A stretch of DNA of 64,000 bases from Adhaeribacter pallidiroseus (GTDB lineage Bacteria > Bacteroidota > Bacteroidia > Cytophagales > Hymenobacteraceae): the NCBI RefSeq assembly GCF_003340495.1, contig NZ_QASA01000001.1:2480001-2544000 (forward strand), written 5' to 3'. The position numbers and the translations under genes were made by a program. Positions 9,468-18,424 of the stretch are shown in pieces. How positions within the stretch are numbered: position 1 is the stretch's first letter; each line of letters begins with the position of its first letter. The notes under the pieces were generated by a model, which worked only from the letters and a program-made list of their open reading frames with translations, made no database searches and was not told the origin of the DNA.

Positions 9468-10628
9468 TCAAACCCCTACTTTTTTATTTGTTTGGGCTGC
9501 TTCATAAATAGCCAATAATATTTTAACATCGCGCAGGCCCATTTGGCCGGGTACCGGAGTAGGTTTGTTATGGCGGACGCAATCGGCAAAATTATCCATT
9601 TGGCGGGCTTGCTGATTTACTTCCTCAAAATCCATTTTACCCTGACTGGTTTCCCCGGTTATGCCCGCGTAACTATAAGCCGGATCTAACCGCCACCAGC
9701 CATTTTGGGCTTCGCCGTATAACATACCGGCTTCGTCGTTGTAACTACTCACGCACTCGGCAATCAAACCGCCTTTAAACTGCATTTGCCAGCTAATAGA
9801 TTGCTCTACGGTTTTAAAATAATCAGGCCGGGTATTCTCGCCGAACTTGGCGGTAATGGCAATTGGTTCTTGCCCCAGGGTATACATAACACCTTGCACG
9901 CAGTAAATGCCCACGTCCATTAAGGGACCACCGCCAGCCAGTTGCTTGTTTAAGCGCCAGTCATCGGGTTCTACGCTAATTTTAAAACTATCGGCAGCTT
10001 TAATACTTTTTACCGGGCCAAACACCGCTTTTTGCCCCAGCTCCATCACCCGCTGGTTATGCGGCTCAAAGTGCAGGCGGTAACCCACGGAAAGTTGTAC
10101 GTTATTTTGCTTACACGCCTCAATCATTGCCTGGCAATCTTCGACGGTGGTAGCCATGGGTTTTTCGCAGATGACGTGTTTTTTAGCCTGCGCGGCCCGC
10201 ACTACAAATTCCCGGTGCAGCGCATTGGGAGTTACCACGTACACAATATCAATCGCCGGATTATCTTTAATCTGGTCGAAGTTTTCGTAACTGTACACAT
10301 TTTTGTCCGGAATATCGTATTGATTTTTCCATTTATCTGCTTTTTCCGGCGAACCGGTTATAATACCAGCCAGATAGCAATTTTGGGTTTCCTGCAAGGC
10401 CGGGGCCAATTGCCCGGTGCTGTATTTGCCCAAGCCCAGCAAGGCGATTCCCAGTTTTCCGCTTTTTCTATTTTGTTCCGCTGATGCTTTAGTTTGTTCG
10501 TTGTTTTTAGAATTACAGGCTTGTAAAGAAAGCAAGGATAGTCCGGTAGCCGTGGTACCCAAAGTAAGCGAGAGATTTTTTAAAAACTGGCGGCGATTAG
10601 TAGGCAAGGTAAAACGTAATTTTTTCAT
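9468..10628 (-). CDS. Gfo/Idh/MocA family oxidoreductase, Tat-exported lipoprotein-like
   Basis: 386 residues. The N-terminus holds a twin-arginine motif (NRRQFLKNLSLTLG) and then SLLSLQAC, so it is probably exported by Tat and lipidated at the Cys. The Rossmann domain begins IALLGLGKYS; the family motif CEKPMATT is near residue 150, followed by AQAMIEAC-like helix residues and the C-terminal GFO/IDH sheet domain (PLMDVGIYCVQG). Such enzymes oxidise or isomerise sugars with tightly bound NADP, for example glucose-fructose oxidoreductase relatives. Substrate unknown. Lies directly upstream of the flavin reductase gene on the same strand. Confidence 0.88.
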   Translation of the reverse strand: MKKLRFTLPTNRRQFLKNLSLTLGTTATGLSLLSLQACNSKNNEQTKASAEQNRKSGKLGIALLGLGKYSTGQLAPALQETQNCYLAGIITGSPEKADKWKNQYDIPDKNVYSYENFDQIKDNPAIDIVYVVTPNALHREFVVRAAQAKKHVICEKPMATTVEDCQAMIEACKQNNVQLSVGYRLHFEPHNQRVMELGQKAVFGPVKSIKAADSFKISVEPDDWRLNKQLAGGGPLMDVGIYCVQGVMYTLGQEPIAITAKFGENTRPDYFKTVEQSISWQMQFKGGLIAECVSSYNDEAGMLYGEAQNGWWRLDPAYSYAGITGETSQGKMDFEEVNQQARQMDNFADCVRHNKPTPVPGQMGLRDVKILLAIYEAAQTNKKVGV

Positions 10629-11190
10629 AGAGCAGGTGCAAATAAAAAGTTATTACTGTAACGAAAACGGGTAAACATTAAAGGTGCTACTCCGGACATA
10701 TAAGTAGTTGGTCGTTAATAGTTGTTCGTTGTTCGACTCATTAAATATTTAAAATCAACTACTTATCAGAACCTATCCATCTATTTGATTTTGTCCAAGT
10801 ACTTATTTCTAATTGATTTCAGAACAAAGTCTCATTCAATTGTGCATTCGAGGTAAACTTCAGCTGGTACCAAACCGTTAAAAAAGTACTCGCCTTAAAA
10901 TCAAAATTTAAAAATTTCGCTTGCTCTCATCTGTTTTCGCCCTTCAGGAGATAACATTCCCCTGGGTAGCCCATGGTTCGTTGGTATGTTACTTAGAGTT
11001 AATAGAACAGCGCATTTATAATATTGTTAAATCAGATATATATTTCTTAGTAAGCAATGAGTTAAAGCCTCTTATATTATCTATTTGTAAAGTTTATGAT
11101 GCGAGTCAGTAAAAGTGCTCCACGATTAATAAAACCATAACTTTTTTGGATTATGCTGGTTACATACCTGTTACCAAACCTTGAAAAAGT
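10629..11190. other. Gene-free region containing repeat copy A
   Basis: About 560 bp between the Gfo/Idh and DUF5872-like genes. It carries copy A of the direct repeat (10697-10809). A 63-codon frame at 10921-11112 has no family features and is not called. Confidence 0.45.
10697..10809 (+). repeat. Intergenic direct repeat, copy A
   Basis: Shares the opening ATAAGTAGTTGGTCGTT, the block TAGTTGTTCGTTGTTCGA, and the closing TTTTGTCC..GTACTTATTT-like end with copy B at 11878-11990. Copy A also has an 11-bp perfect inverted repeat inside it (ATAAGTAGTTG at 10699-10709 and CAACTACTTAT at 10757-10767), which could fold into a hairpin. Confidence 0.75.
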
Positions 11191-11724
11191 ATGGCCCAGA
11201 ATAGGAATGAACAACAGTATACCCAGCCGGAACTCCGGGACAATATAAAAGAAGAGTTAAAGCAGTCCGATAAAGGTGGCAAAAAAGGCCAGTGGAGTGC
11301 CCGTAAAAGTCAGTTGCTCGCTAAAGAGTACGAGGAACAAGGCGGCGGCTACAAAGGCCCCAAAGATGAAAAGGCCAAAGAACTGGACCAATGGACCAAA
11401 GAAGATTGGCAAACTCAAAAAGGCGAAGCCAAGGCCCGGCAACCTGGTAAAACCAGCCGGTATTTGCCTAAAAAAGTTTGGGATAACCTAAGTCCGGAAG
11501 AGAAAAAAGAAGCCGAACAAACCAAGGTAAAAGGTTCGAAAAAAGGCGATCAACCAGTAGCGTATACCCCCGCCGTGAAAAAAGCTTTTCAAAAAGTAAA
11601 AACCACTGGCGCAGTATCCTCGAGTAAAAAGGATTTGCTGGAAAAAGCTAAAAAGTTAGATATCAAAGGCCGCAGCAAAATGAATAAAGAAGAATTAGAA
11701 CAAGCCATTCAGGCGCAGCAATAA
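11191..11724 (+). CDS. DUF5872-like basic protein with Rho-N/SAP-like C-terminus
   Basis: 177 residues, very rich in Lys, Gln and Glu and strongly basic. The first half (DKGGKKGQWSARKSQLLAKEYEEQGGGY, then W..EDWQTQKG and RYLPKKVWDNLSPEEK) resembles the DUF5872 family known from bacteria and large DNA viruses. The C-terminal 30 residues (LLEKAKKLDIKGRSKMNKEELEQAI) resemble the Rho N-terminal/SAP-like helix-extension-helix that binds nucleic acid. A nucleic-acid-binding or stress role is inferred from composition only. It stands alone between the two copies of a direct repeat. Confidence 0.75.
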   Translation: MAQNRNEQQYTQPELRDNIKEELKQSDKGGKKGQWSARKSQLLAKEYEEQGGGYKGPKDEKAKELDQWTKEDWQTQKGEAKARQPGKTSRYLPKKVWDNLSPEEKKEAEQTKVKGSKKGDQPVAYTPAVKKAFQKVKTTGAVSSSKKDLLEKAKKLDIKGRSKMNKEELEQAIQAQQ

Positions 11725-11877
11725 TAAAATTTAAAAATAGTTCGGGAGTAAGACTATTTGTAAGGCATTTGGTTAATAAATACCTTAACCTGATTTCGGC
11801 ATATTAGCAGCTTCTACGAGTTGTTATTTTTGTTTGCGAGTAGTTGGTAAAATAAAGTGAGTTCTATTTAAGTAAAA

Positions 11878-11990
11878 CATAAGTAGTTGGTCGTTTTTAG
11901 TTGTTCGTTGTTCGATCATTAATTAATTAATTAATAATCAATTATTTAACTCAGGTTTTTATCTACTTAATTTTGTCCTGTTACTTATTT
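11878..11990 (+). repeat. Intergenic direct repeat, copy B
   Basis: Second copy of the element at 10697-10809, same orientation, ~1.18 kb away. The first ~40 bp are nearly identical; the middle contains a TTAA-rich stretch with several TAAT repeats; the end again reads TTTTGTCC and TACTTATTT. The internal inverted repeat is degraded here. Confidence 0.75.
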
Positions 11991-12012
11991 AAAGAGTAAG
12001 TTAATCTTCTTT

Positions 12013-12079
12013 ATTGCCGTTATTCTGGAAGAATCTAACTGATTACTTGCTGATTAGATTCTTCCAGAATAACGGCAAT
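12013..12079. terminator. Perfect 26-bp stem-loop between convergent genes
   Basis: Left arm 12013-12038 and right arm 12054-12079 are exact reverse complements with a 15-nt loop. The arms contain GCCGTTATTCTGGAAGA. It could stop transcription from both the DUF5872-like gene and the AhpD-like cluster. The stem is much longer than an ordinary intrinsic terminator and has no clear U tract, so it may instead be a mobile hairpin element. Confidence 0.6.
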
Positions 12080-12147
12080 AGACGGGAAACACTATTGTTT
12101 TTTGCAAGTGGGTGCCTTAAAATTAAAAAAAATCAGGAAAGGCAAGG

Positions 12148-12699
12148 CTACGTACGAAGATCAGTAGCAAGGTAACCTTCCGCGGCACGTTGCGGCGCCC
12201 GGTTTACGTAAAATTGCAAGTCAGTAGGCGCCCAGGTAGCCAGGCCATCTACGTAGCGGTTGAACATGCAAAATGCCGCCGCAATTAAAACGGTATCGTG
12301 GATTTCGCGGTCCGTTGCGCCCCGAACTCGGGCTTCGGCTATTTGCGCGAGCGTAACCATCTGCCCGCTCTGCTGCACGCTCCCCGCAATTTGCAGCAAG
12401 GCTTTCATCTTTTCCGAGATATCAGCGGCCGTGAAATCCTGTTTAATTTCCTCGATGGTTTGAATATCGCACTGTAAATAATGCCCAGCCAAAGCGCCAT
12501 GCACGTGCTGGCAGAAAAAGCAATTATTCCGGTAGGATACGTACGCCCCAATTAACTCGCGCTCGCCGCGGGTTAAGGTGTTCTCATCGGACCGCAGCAA
12601 CGCTTCGGCCAACGCGTTTAGGGGTTTTGCCGTATCGGGCCGGTAAGCCATCAGCCCCCGGATACCCGGCAAATCGTTTTGTAAATTAATGTGAGCCAT
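12148..12699 (-). CDS. AhpD-like protein 1 (carboxymuconolactone decarboxylase family)
   Basis: 183 residues. Carries the AhpD-type active-site pattern E-x11-C-x2-C-x3-H (ELIGAYVSYRNNC then FFCQHVH), the redox pair of peroxidase-related enzymes. Typical family segments are DLPGIRGLMAYRPDT at the start and ATDREIHDTVLIAAAFCMFNRYVDGLA near the C-terminus. Members reduce peroxides or other disulfide/thiol substrates, often with unknown partners. It starts 11 bp after the end of the second paralogue, so the two are cotranscribed. They look like a tandem duplication. Confidence 0.88.
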   Translation of the reverse strand: MAHINLQNDLPGIRGLMAYRPDTAKPLNALAEALLRSDENTLTRGERELIGAYVSYRNNCFFCQHVHGALAGHYLQCDIQTIEEIKQDFTAADISEKMKALLQIAGSVQQSGQMVTLAQIAEARVRGATDREIHDTVLIAAAFCMFNRYVDGLATWAPTDLQFYVNRAPQRAAEGYLATDLRT

Positions 12700-12710
12700 T
12701 TTTTTAAATT

Positions 12711-13268
12711 TTAATTCGTGCTGGCGCGTTGCGGCGTTACGTAACCGTGTTCGGCTAAACGTTGGCCCATGGCGGCGTAAGCGGCCTCATCGGTGGGCGT
12801 AAGACTGGCCAGACCATCTACGTAGCGGTTAAACATACAAAAAGTAGCGGCAATTAAAACCGTATCGTGGATTTCCCGGTCCGTTGCCCCTAAGTTGCGG
12901 GCAGCGTCAATATCCGCGGGCAGTACGGCTTTCCCCAGTATCTGCGTTTTACCGGCAATATGCAGCAAGGCTTTTAATTTCGGACTAACCGCCGCTTGTT
13001 GCATATCTGCCAAAACTTCGTCTACGTGGTGGGAATGGTCGGGGCCGTACAAACACCGGGCAGCCGCGGCGTGGCTGTTGCGGCAAAAAACACAATTATT
13101 TAAATGCGACACGTAGGTCGCAATCAGTTCCCGGTCGGCCGCTGCCAGCGGCGACTCGCCCCGTAACAACAGCTGGGCCAGGTCATACAAATGCTGCCCG
13201 GTATCGGGCCGGAACATGACCAGCGAGCGAATGCCCGGAATACCTTCCGGAACGTTAATGTGAGCCAT
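12711..13268 (-). CDS. AhpD-like protein 2 (carboxymuconolactone decarboxylase family)
   Basis: 185 residues, with the same E-x11-C-x2-C-x3-H pattern (ELIATYVSHLNNC then VFCRNSH). The N-terminus MAHINVPEGIPGIRSLVMFRPDT aligns with paralogue 1, as does ATDREIHDTVLIAATFCMFNRYVDGLA. It sits upstream of paralogue 1 in a two-gene unit and 277 bp downstream of the MFS gene. A structured RNA candidate lies in that gap. Likely a cytoplasmic peroxidase-related or thiol-redox enzyme; no signal peptide. Confidence 0.88.
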   Translation of the reverse strand: MAHINVPEGIPGIRSLVMFRPDTGQHLYDLAQLLLRGESPLAAADRELIATYVSHLNNCVFCRNSHAAAARCLYGPDHSHHVDEVLADMQQAAVSPKLKALLHIAGKTQILGKAVLPADIDAARNLGATDREIHDTVLIAATFCMFNRYVDGLASLTPTDEAAYAAMGQRLAEHGYVTPQRASTN

Positions 13269-13453
13269 ATTTTTAAATTTTTTTATTAGTGAGCAGATAA
13301 ATTAAAATTTAAAGTTGAATAATTTGATAAAGTAATTTCCCTAAAAAATTAAGGGTGAGCAGTGTTCAGCCATTTATAACCAAGAACAGGCAAAATTTTA
13401 AAAAAAGCTTTAATCTTGGAAGCAAGGGAGGTGCTGGTTTAACAACAACCTAC

Positions 13454-13507
13454 CCCCGGTAGCTCTATTGGTAAGCCCGGAAATCTTTACCGCAGAAACT
13501 ACCGGGG
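13454..13507 (-). ncRNA. Candidate structured RNA element between the MFS and AhpD-like genes
   Basis: An outer 9-bp perfect stem (CCCCGGTAG at 13454-13462 with CTACCGGGG at 13499-13507) encloses a 7x7 internal loop and an inner 5-bp stem (GGTAA 13470-13474, TTACC 13487-13491). No U tract follows on the minus strand, so it is not a classic terminator. It could be a regulatory leader of AhpD-like protein 2 or a processing/attenuation hairpin. I do not recognise a known riboswitch class. Confidence 0.4.
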
Positions 13508-13545
13508 ATGGTGGCTGAACCATTGGTATAAATTAGCATTAATTG

Positions 13546-14814
13546 TTACTGAATCGTTTCAGGTGTATTTTCCCGTTTATCGTGCAGGAATAAAACCACC
13601 AGCCACCCTACCAGAAAAACCAGCGAGAACAGGAAAATAGCGTTACCGTAACCGCCCAGCGAAGCCACCAATATACCCACCAGCAAAACTGCCGTAGCGG
13701 TAAACAAGCGGCCAATGTTAAAACAAAAACCCGTAGCTGTAGCCCGGATGCCCGTCGGAAACAACTGCGGAATATACACCGATAATACGCCCTGACTCAG
13801 CCCAAAGAATAAAGCCAGCACAATAATTTCGGGGTAAATAACCGGCGAAAAAACCAAATTGGTTTTAAACAACACAAACGACATACCCGAGCACACGGCA
13901 AAACACAACAAAAGCGATTGCCGCAAACCCAGAAAACGAATGAGCCACCCGGATAGGAAACCGCCGCTTAATCCACCCATTCCCAGAAACATCATACTCA
14001 AGCCCCGCTCCTGCGGTGCATCCGTAGCAATTAAGCTTTGCACCCAGGTGGGCAGCCACGAAAATATGGCCCATAACCCAATGAGCATAGTGCCAAACGT
14101 TAAAGAACCCAGGAGCAAAGATGCCCGGTGGGGCGCTGAAAACAAGGTGGCAAGTGGGGCGGCCGCCTGGTGGTTTTCCTGGCGGTAGGCCAGCCATTTA
14201 TCTGACTCCCGGACAAACCAGATGCCCAAAAAAGCTAACACCAATGGCCCCAAGCCGATAAAAAAACCAATGCGCCAGGAAGCTACCGCGTAATTGAGCA
14301 AACCCGCCGAAAATATACCGACCGGAAATGCAATGGACAAGATACCCGTGTAAATGGCCCGGGTGCGCGCCGGCCAAACTTCGTTGAGCAAGGTAAAAGT
14401 AACCACCAGCACGCCGCCAACGCCAAATCCGCTCAGAAACCGGCAGACTACGACCGTACCCCACGTGGGCGCCAGCCCGGTGGCTACCGTAAACAAACCG
14501 TAAAACGCAATAGCCAGCAACAAGGCTTTTTTACGCCCGATTTTATCGCTGATCAATCCCCAGGAAAAACCACCGAAAGCCCAGCCAAAAATAAACAAAG
14601 CGTTAATATACCCACTGATGTCGTTGGCGGCGCTGAGGCTGGCCCCAGCCTGCAAATCCTTAATGACTACGGGCAGATAAACGGCCATCAACGTCGACAC
14701 CGTGCCGCCCAAGGCACTGCTAATGAAACAAAGGGCGAATAAAAAAGCCCGGTACCGTTGTCCGGTTCGGTCGTGACCGGTAGCAAGTTGGGAAGGTAAT
14801 ACAGTTGGGTGCAT
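13546..14814 (-). CDS. MFS transporter (sugar/organic-acid proton symporter type)
   Basis: 422 residues with about 12 hydrophobic helices. The loop 2-3 signature GLISDKIGRKKALLLAIAFYG is the major facilitator hallmark, and RFLSGFGVGGVLVVTFTLLNEVWP in helices 4-5 resembles metabolite:H+ symporters of the aromatic-acid and sugar groups. The C-terminal half repeats the layout (FLGMGGLSGGFLSGWLIRFLGLRQ). It begins 4 bp after the TonB receptor stop, so the two genes share a transcript: outer-membrane uptake followed by inner-membrane uptake of one ligand. Ligand unknown. Confidence 0.9.
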   Translation of the reverse strand: MHPTVLPSQLATGHDRTGQRYRAFLFALCFISSALGGTVSTLMAVYLPVVIKDLQAGASLSAANDISGYINALFIFGWAFGGFSWGLISDKIGRKKALLLAIAFYGLFTVATGLAPTWGTVVVCRFLSGFGVGGVLVVTFTLLNEVWPARTRAIYTGILSIAFPVGIFSAGLLNYAVASWRIGFFIGLGPLVLAFLGIWFVRESDKWLAYRQENHQAAAPLATLFSAPHRASLLLGSLTFGTMLIGLWAIFSWLPTWVQSLIATDAPQERGLSMMFLGMGGLSGGFLSGWLIRFLGLRQSLLLCFAVCSGMSFVLFKTNLVFSPVIYPEIIVLALFFGLSQGVLSVYIPQLFPTGIRATATGFCFNIGRLFTATAVLLVGILVASLGGYGNAIFLFSLVFLVGWLVVLFLHDKRENTPETIQ

Positions 14815-14818
14815 AGCC

Positions 14819-17587
14819 TTATTTTAAAAGATCGTTGAAAATAATAGACACATGGTAAATGGCGCCAATGGCCGGCGAACCGTAGGCCTGGTACACGCGA
14901 TTATTAAATAAATTGCTGGCTCCCAGCTTTATCGTGGAATTGGCTTTCACCAGCTTTTTGCTGATTTGGGCGTCTACTAAGGAATAAGCTTGAATGCGGC
15001 CGGGTTCGTTGCCGTTAAAAGTGCCGTACCAATCAAAGGCACTTTGCCAATGCCAGGCCAGGTTAAAGCCAAAATCGCGGAAAACATTGGAATTGCTTAA
15101 AGTAAAGTTGGTACTGTATTCCGGCGTGTTAAATGCGGCAATATTATCGCGGTTGGCATTTTTTAAATTAAAGTCCGACCAGGTAACATTCCCCCCTACG
15201 TTGTAGCCTTTGTTCAGCAAATAAGTAAGCGATACCCCGGCACCCTGCGCGGATACTTTATCCGGAGCATTGGTATACAGCTGAAATGCGTGGATCTTGC
15301 CACCCGGAATATCGGAAGCAGCAGCAAAATTAATTTTACCATCGGGGCCGTACACGTTATTCTGGGGTTGAATGACTACCGTATTCAATATAAAATCGGT
15401 GTAAGAACTGTAATAGTAATTAAGGTCTACTAACAGTTTGCTCGCCAGGTAACTTTTGTAACCTACCTCAAACGCTTTTTGCTGCTCCGGTTTTATGTAG
15501 GCTACGTTCGACTTTTGCAATAAATTCAGGTTTTCGGCTACAGCCTGCGGAAAAGGTTTGCCACCCGCCACCGCTGCTCCAAAAGCTCCTCCAAAAGCAC
15601 CTACCGACGTGGCCGTAAAAGAATTTTCGTACACGTTTAAGCCCCGGCTGTTTTTCGGTGCTCCCCCCAGAATGGTAATCGGCCCGACGTTTAAATTAAT
15701 AAACTGATCTACGGGAGTAGGATTGCGGAAACCGGTTTGGAACGAGGCCCGGAAATAATGCGCCTTGTTGATGGCGTAAACGCCCGAGAAACGCGGGGTA
15801 AAATTACCATCAAAATTTTCGTTTTTATCGTAGCGCAGCGAGGCGGTTAGTTTTAACTTATCGTCGAACAACTTTTTGGAGGCCTGCACAAAACTGCCGT
15901 ATTCTTTAATGGTAATTTTTTGATTTTTATCGTCGAACAAACTGCCGTTGGTAAACATATCGTAGTACCGGAAACTTCCCCCGGCCAGCAACTCTATAAC
16001 CTTGGTAAAACGCGAAAAATCGTACTGTCCTTCGGTGTGGTAAAATTTACTGTTGCTAAACACGCCGGCGCCGCTTAAACCATAATTGTGAATCGAAGCC
16101 TCTTTAGCCTGATCAAAGGAATTAGTACCGGGTAAAAACCGGCCCTGATCAGCAAAGGTCCGCGCCGCCGCGTGGTTGCTGGCCGTTACGCCGGTGGCGT
16201 TACCATTAAACGCGTGGGCGTACCGGGTAAACCACATATTATCAGCTTCTGAAGGGGAAACCGGCTGGCCATCCAGGTTCTGCACCCAATCGCGGTTAAT
16301 AAACTGGGCCAGCGACCGCGTATTGTAAGAATCGTGGGAGTTCTCGGATACCGCGTAGCTGCGCAGAAAGAAATTGCTGCCTTTTAACTCGGCGCGGTGC
16401 GTTTGCAACACAAAATTGTTTAAATCGTAGCGGCTGCTGCCGGTATAACTGGCGGTACCCCGGCCAAAATTATACTGGTAAATGGCTTCCAGATTATTAG
16501 AAATCCGGTAATGTATTGCCCCGTTCAGTTTCAGGCTGTATACATTATAGTTCATCAAATCTTTTTCTTCGTAACCGGTGCGCGATACCAACCCGATACC
16601 CGGTAAGGGTTTCGATACTTCGTCGCCGTAAATATTTAAAGCATCCCGACCCGGATTATTCGGGCCGCGCTGCGCGGCGGCAGTTTGGGAACTCACATCG
16701 GTAAAATTGTTGGCGTACCAATCCACCCCCGATAAATAAGAAGCGTTTATTTTAAAAGCGAGCCGGTTATTAAAGGCTTTGGCGTATCGGGCGGCAAAAT
16801 CGTACAAACCTTTGGGCTGCACCCCGTTTTCGGCTATGTGGTTAATCCCGGTTTTGGCCTGCACGGTTAAGCCCTGGTACGTAAAAGGATCTTTGGTATG
16901 CATCGACAAAACTCCGTTAAAGGCCACGGGGCCGTACAAAGCCGAAGCCGCGCCGGGTATTATTTCCACGCTTTCTACATCAATATCGGAGGCACCGAAC
17001 TGGTTGCCCACCGAAAAATTAAGGCCGGGAGTTTGGTTATCTACCCCGTCTATTAACTGCAAAAACCGGGAATTGCCGGTATCGTTGAACCCGCGGGTAT
17101 TTATTTGTTTGTAGGTTATGCTGCTGGTTACGGCATCAATGCCTTTTAAGTGTTGCAGGCCGTCGTAAAAAGTAAAGGATGGATTTTCCTGAATAGCCTG
17201 GGTAGTCATTTTCTCGATGCTCACCGGCGATTCCAATATGCCCTCGTTTACCCGGCGGGCCGCAAAAACCATTTCGTTGAGCTGCACCGTTTGGGGTTGC
17301 AAAGCAATAGATACTTCCTGGCCAGTAGTGGTAACCGCAATTTCCTGCCGCTCAAAACCCACCGATGATACCACCAGGTTAAAAGGCAGCTTTAATTTAG
17401 GGACTGTTAATTTAAATAGTCCCTCGCGGTTGGTAATGGTACCGATCAAATTATCTTTTACAGTAATACTTACTCCCCGCAAGGGTTCTTTGGTAGCGGC
17501 GTCGGTGATGGTGCCGCTTAGTTGGGTTTCCTGGGCAAATACGGTGAGGGAGAAAAAGGAAAATAATAGTAGTAGGATTGCTTTCAT
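14819..17587 (-). CDS. TonB-dependent receptor with carboxypeptidase-like N-domain
   Basis: 922 residues. Start chosen at 17587 (MKAILLLLFSFFSLTVFAQ, a clear signal peptide); the frame is open to 17686, but that would overlap the upstream AhpD-like gene and place 33 residues before the signal. Residues ~20-105 are the CarboxypepD_reg-like domain (LSGTITDAATKEPLRGVSI). The plug follows (INTRGFNDTGNSRF, LIDGVDNQTPG, VEIIPGAASALYGPVAFNGVL), then a ~22-strand barrel. This imports a large ligand across the outer membrane using TonB energy. It lies 22 bp after AhpD-like protein 3 and 4 bp before the MFS gene, so it belongs to one operon. Confidence 0.92.
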   Translation of the reverse strand: MKAILLLLFSFFSLTVFAQETQLSGTITDAATKEPLRGVSITVKDNLIGTITNREGLFKLTVPKLKLPFNLVVSSVGFERQEIAVTTTGQEVSIALQPQTVQLNEMVFAARRVNEGILESPVSIEKMTTQAIQENPSFTFYDGLQHLKGIDAVTSSITYKQINTRGFNDTGNSRFLQLIDGVDNQTPGLNFSVGNQFGASDIDVESVEIIPGAASALYGPVAFNGVLSMHTKDPFTYQGLTVQAKTGINHIAENGVQPKGLYDFAARYAKAFNNRLAFKINASYLSGVDWYANNFTDVSSQTAAAQRGPNNPGRDALNIYGDEVSKPLPGIGLVSRTGYEEKDLMNYNVYSLKLNGAIHYRISNNLEAIYQYNFGRGTASYTGSSRYDLNNFVLQTHRAELKGSNFFLRSYAVSENSHDSYNTRSLAQFINRDWVQNLDGQPVSPSEADNMWFTRYAHAFNGNATGVTASNHAAARTFADQGRFLPGTNSFDQAKEASIHNYGLSGAGVFSNSKFYHTEGQYDFSRFTKVIELLAGGSFRYYDMFTNGSLFDDKNQKITIKEYGSFVQASKKLFDDKLKLTASLRYDKNENFDGNFTPRFSGVYAINKAHYFRASFQTGFRNPTPVDQFINLNVGPITILGGAPKNSRGLNVYENSFTATSVGAFGGAFGAAVAGGKPFPQAVAENLNLLQKSNVAYIKPEQQKAFEVGYKSYLASKLLVDLNYYYSSYTDFILNTVVIQPQNNVYGPDGKINFAAASDIPGGKIHAFQLYTNAPDKVSAQGAGVSLTYLLNKGYNVGGNVTWSDFNLKNANRDNIAAFNTPEYSTNFTLSNSNVFRDFGFNLAWHWQSAFDWYGTFNGNEPGRIQAYSLVDAQISKKLVKANSTIKLGASNLFNNRVYQAYGSPAIGAIYHVSIIFNDLLK

Positions 17588-17609
17588 TTTAAATGATTTT
17601 TTAAATATT

Positions 17610-18170
17610 TTATTTTTTGAGGTGATCATAGCCTTGGGGCAAACGGGTATATCCGTGGTCCACGAGGCGTTGAGCCAGTTGATCATAGTATTGGGGTTGG
17701 GCCGGCAGCGCGGTAGCTAAACCATCGACGTAGCGGTTGTAAAGGCAAAACAAAGCGGCGATTAACACGGTATCATGAATTTCCAGGTCGGTAGCGCCGG
17801 CTGCTTTGGCTTGGGCTATAATTTCGGGAGTTACCAACTGGCCACTTTGCCGCACTAAATCCGCGATGGTAAGCAGCACCTTCATTTTAAAACTCAGCGG
17901 GGCGGTGGCGACGTCTTCTTTTACCTGCTGAGCTAGTTGCGGGTCGCCGAGCAGCAAATCGGCGGCAGCGGTGTGCGCCGTGGTGCAAAAGGTACATTCA
18001 TTGCCCGACGAAACAACGGTGGCAATTAATTCGCGTTCGGCCTCGGTTAGCGTAGACGGTCCCCGGAGTAATAACTGGGTTAAATGGCGGATGGGTTCGG
18101 CGGAATCCTGCCGGTATTCGAGCAAGCCGGTAATACCCGGCAAATGCGGTTCTAAAGGAATATAGGGCAT
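17610..18170 (-). CDS. AhpD-like protein 3 (carboxymuconolactone decarboxylase family)
   Basis: 186 residues from the ATG at 18170 (MPYIPLEPHLPGITGLLEYRQDS, which aligns with the starts of paralogues 1 and 2). The frame is open upstream to 18236, but that extension is hydrophobic and unconserved. It carries E-x11-C-x2-C-x3-H (ELIATVVSSGNEC then TFCTTAH) and the common ATDLEIHDTVLIAALFCLYNRYVDGLA. First gene of the AhpD3-TonB-MFS unit. Three such paralogues around one uptake system suggest the imported ligand is handled by thiol-based redox chemistry, or that its metabolism generates peroxide. This is inference. Confidence 0.88.
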   Translation of the reverse strand: MPYIPLEPHLPGITGLLEYRQDSAEPIRHLTQLLLRGPSTLTEAERELIATVVSSGNECTFCTTAHTAAADLLLGDPQLAQQVKEDVATAPLSFKMKVLLTIADLVRQSGQLVTPEIIAQAKAAGATDLEIHDTVLIAALFCLYNRYVDGLATALPAQPQYYDQLAQRLVDHGYTRLPQGYDHLKK

Positions 18171-18424
18171 AAAATAAGCTAAAAAGAATGAAACAGATAG
18201 CTGCAGCATAAAACAGCAGTGTTTTGCGGCAAGCAAACAGATGCGAATAGACGGGTTGGGCCACGTTACTCTAACCAGCCGACATTTACAGCCCCGGATA
18301 GAATAAACCTGCCTTTACCACCCCAAAGGAGCCTATATGATTTATTTACGACACCGGGAAGTGCAGCAACATATAGCTCTTTCAGAAACTCCGAAAGATT
18401 ATTCGCAAATCTAAAAATGAAGAA

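Larger units (their letters stand above)
11725..12147. other. Convergent intergenic region with repeat copy B and a long hairpin
   Basis: About 420 bp between the DUF5872-like gene (plus) and the AhpD-like gene (minus). It contains repeat copy B (11878-11990) and the 26-bp perfect hairpin (12013-12079). No gene seen. Confidence 0.6.

Noticed and set aside
10921-11112. 63-residue open frame
   Set aside because: No family features, sits in AT-rich repeat region, no promoter; considered chance.
18171-18424. Riboswitch upstream of AhpD-like protein 3
   Set aside because: GC-rich patches suggest structure, but no cobalamin, TPP or SAM riboswitch motif could be matched.
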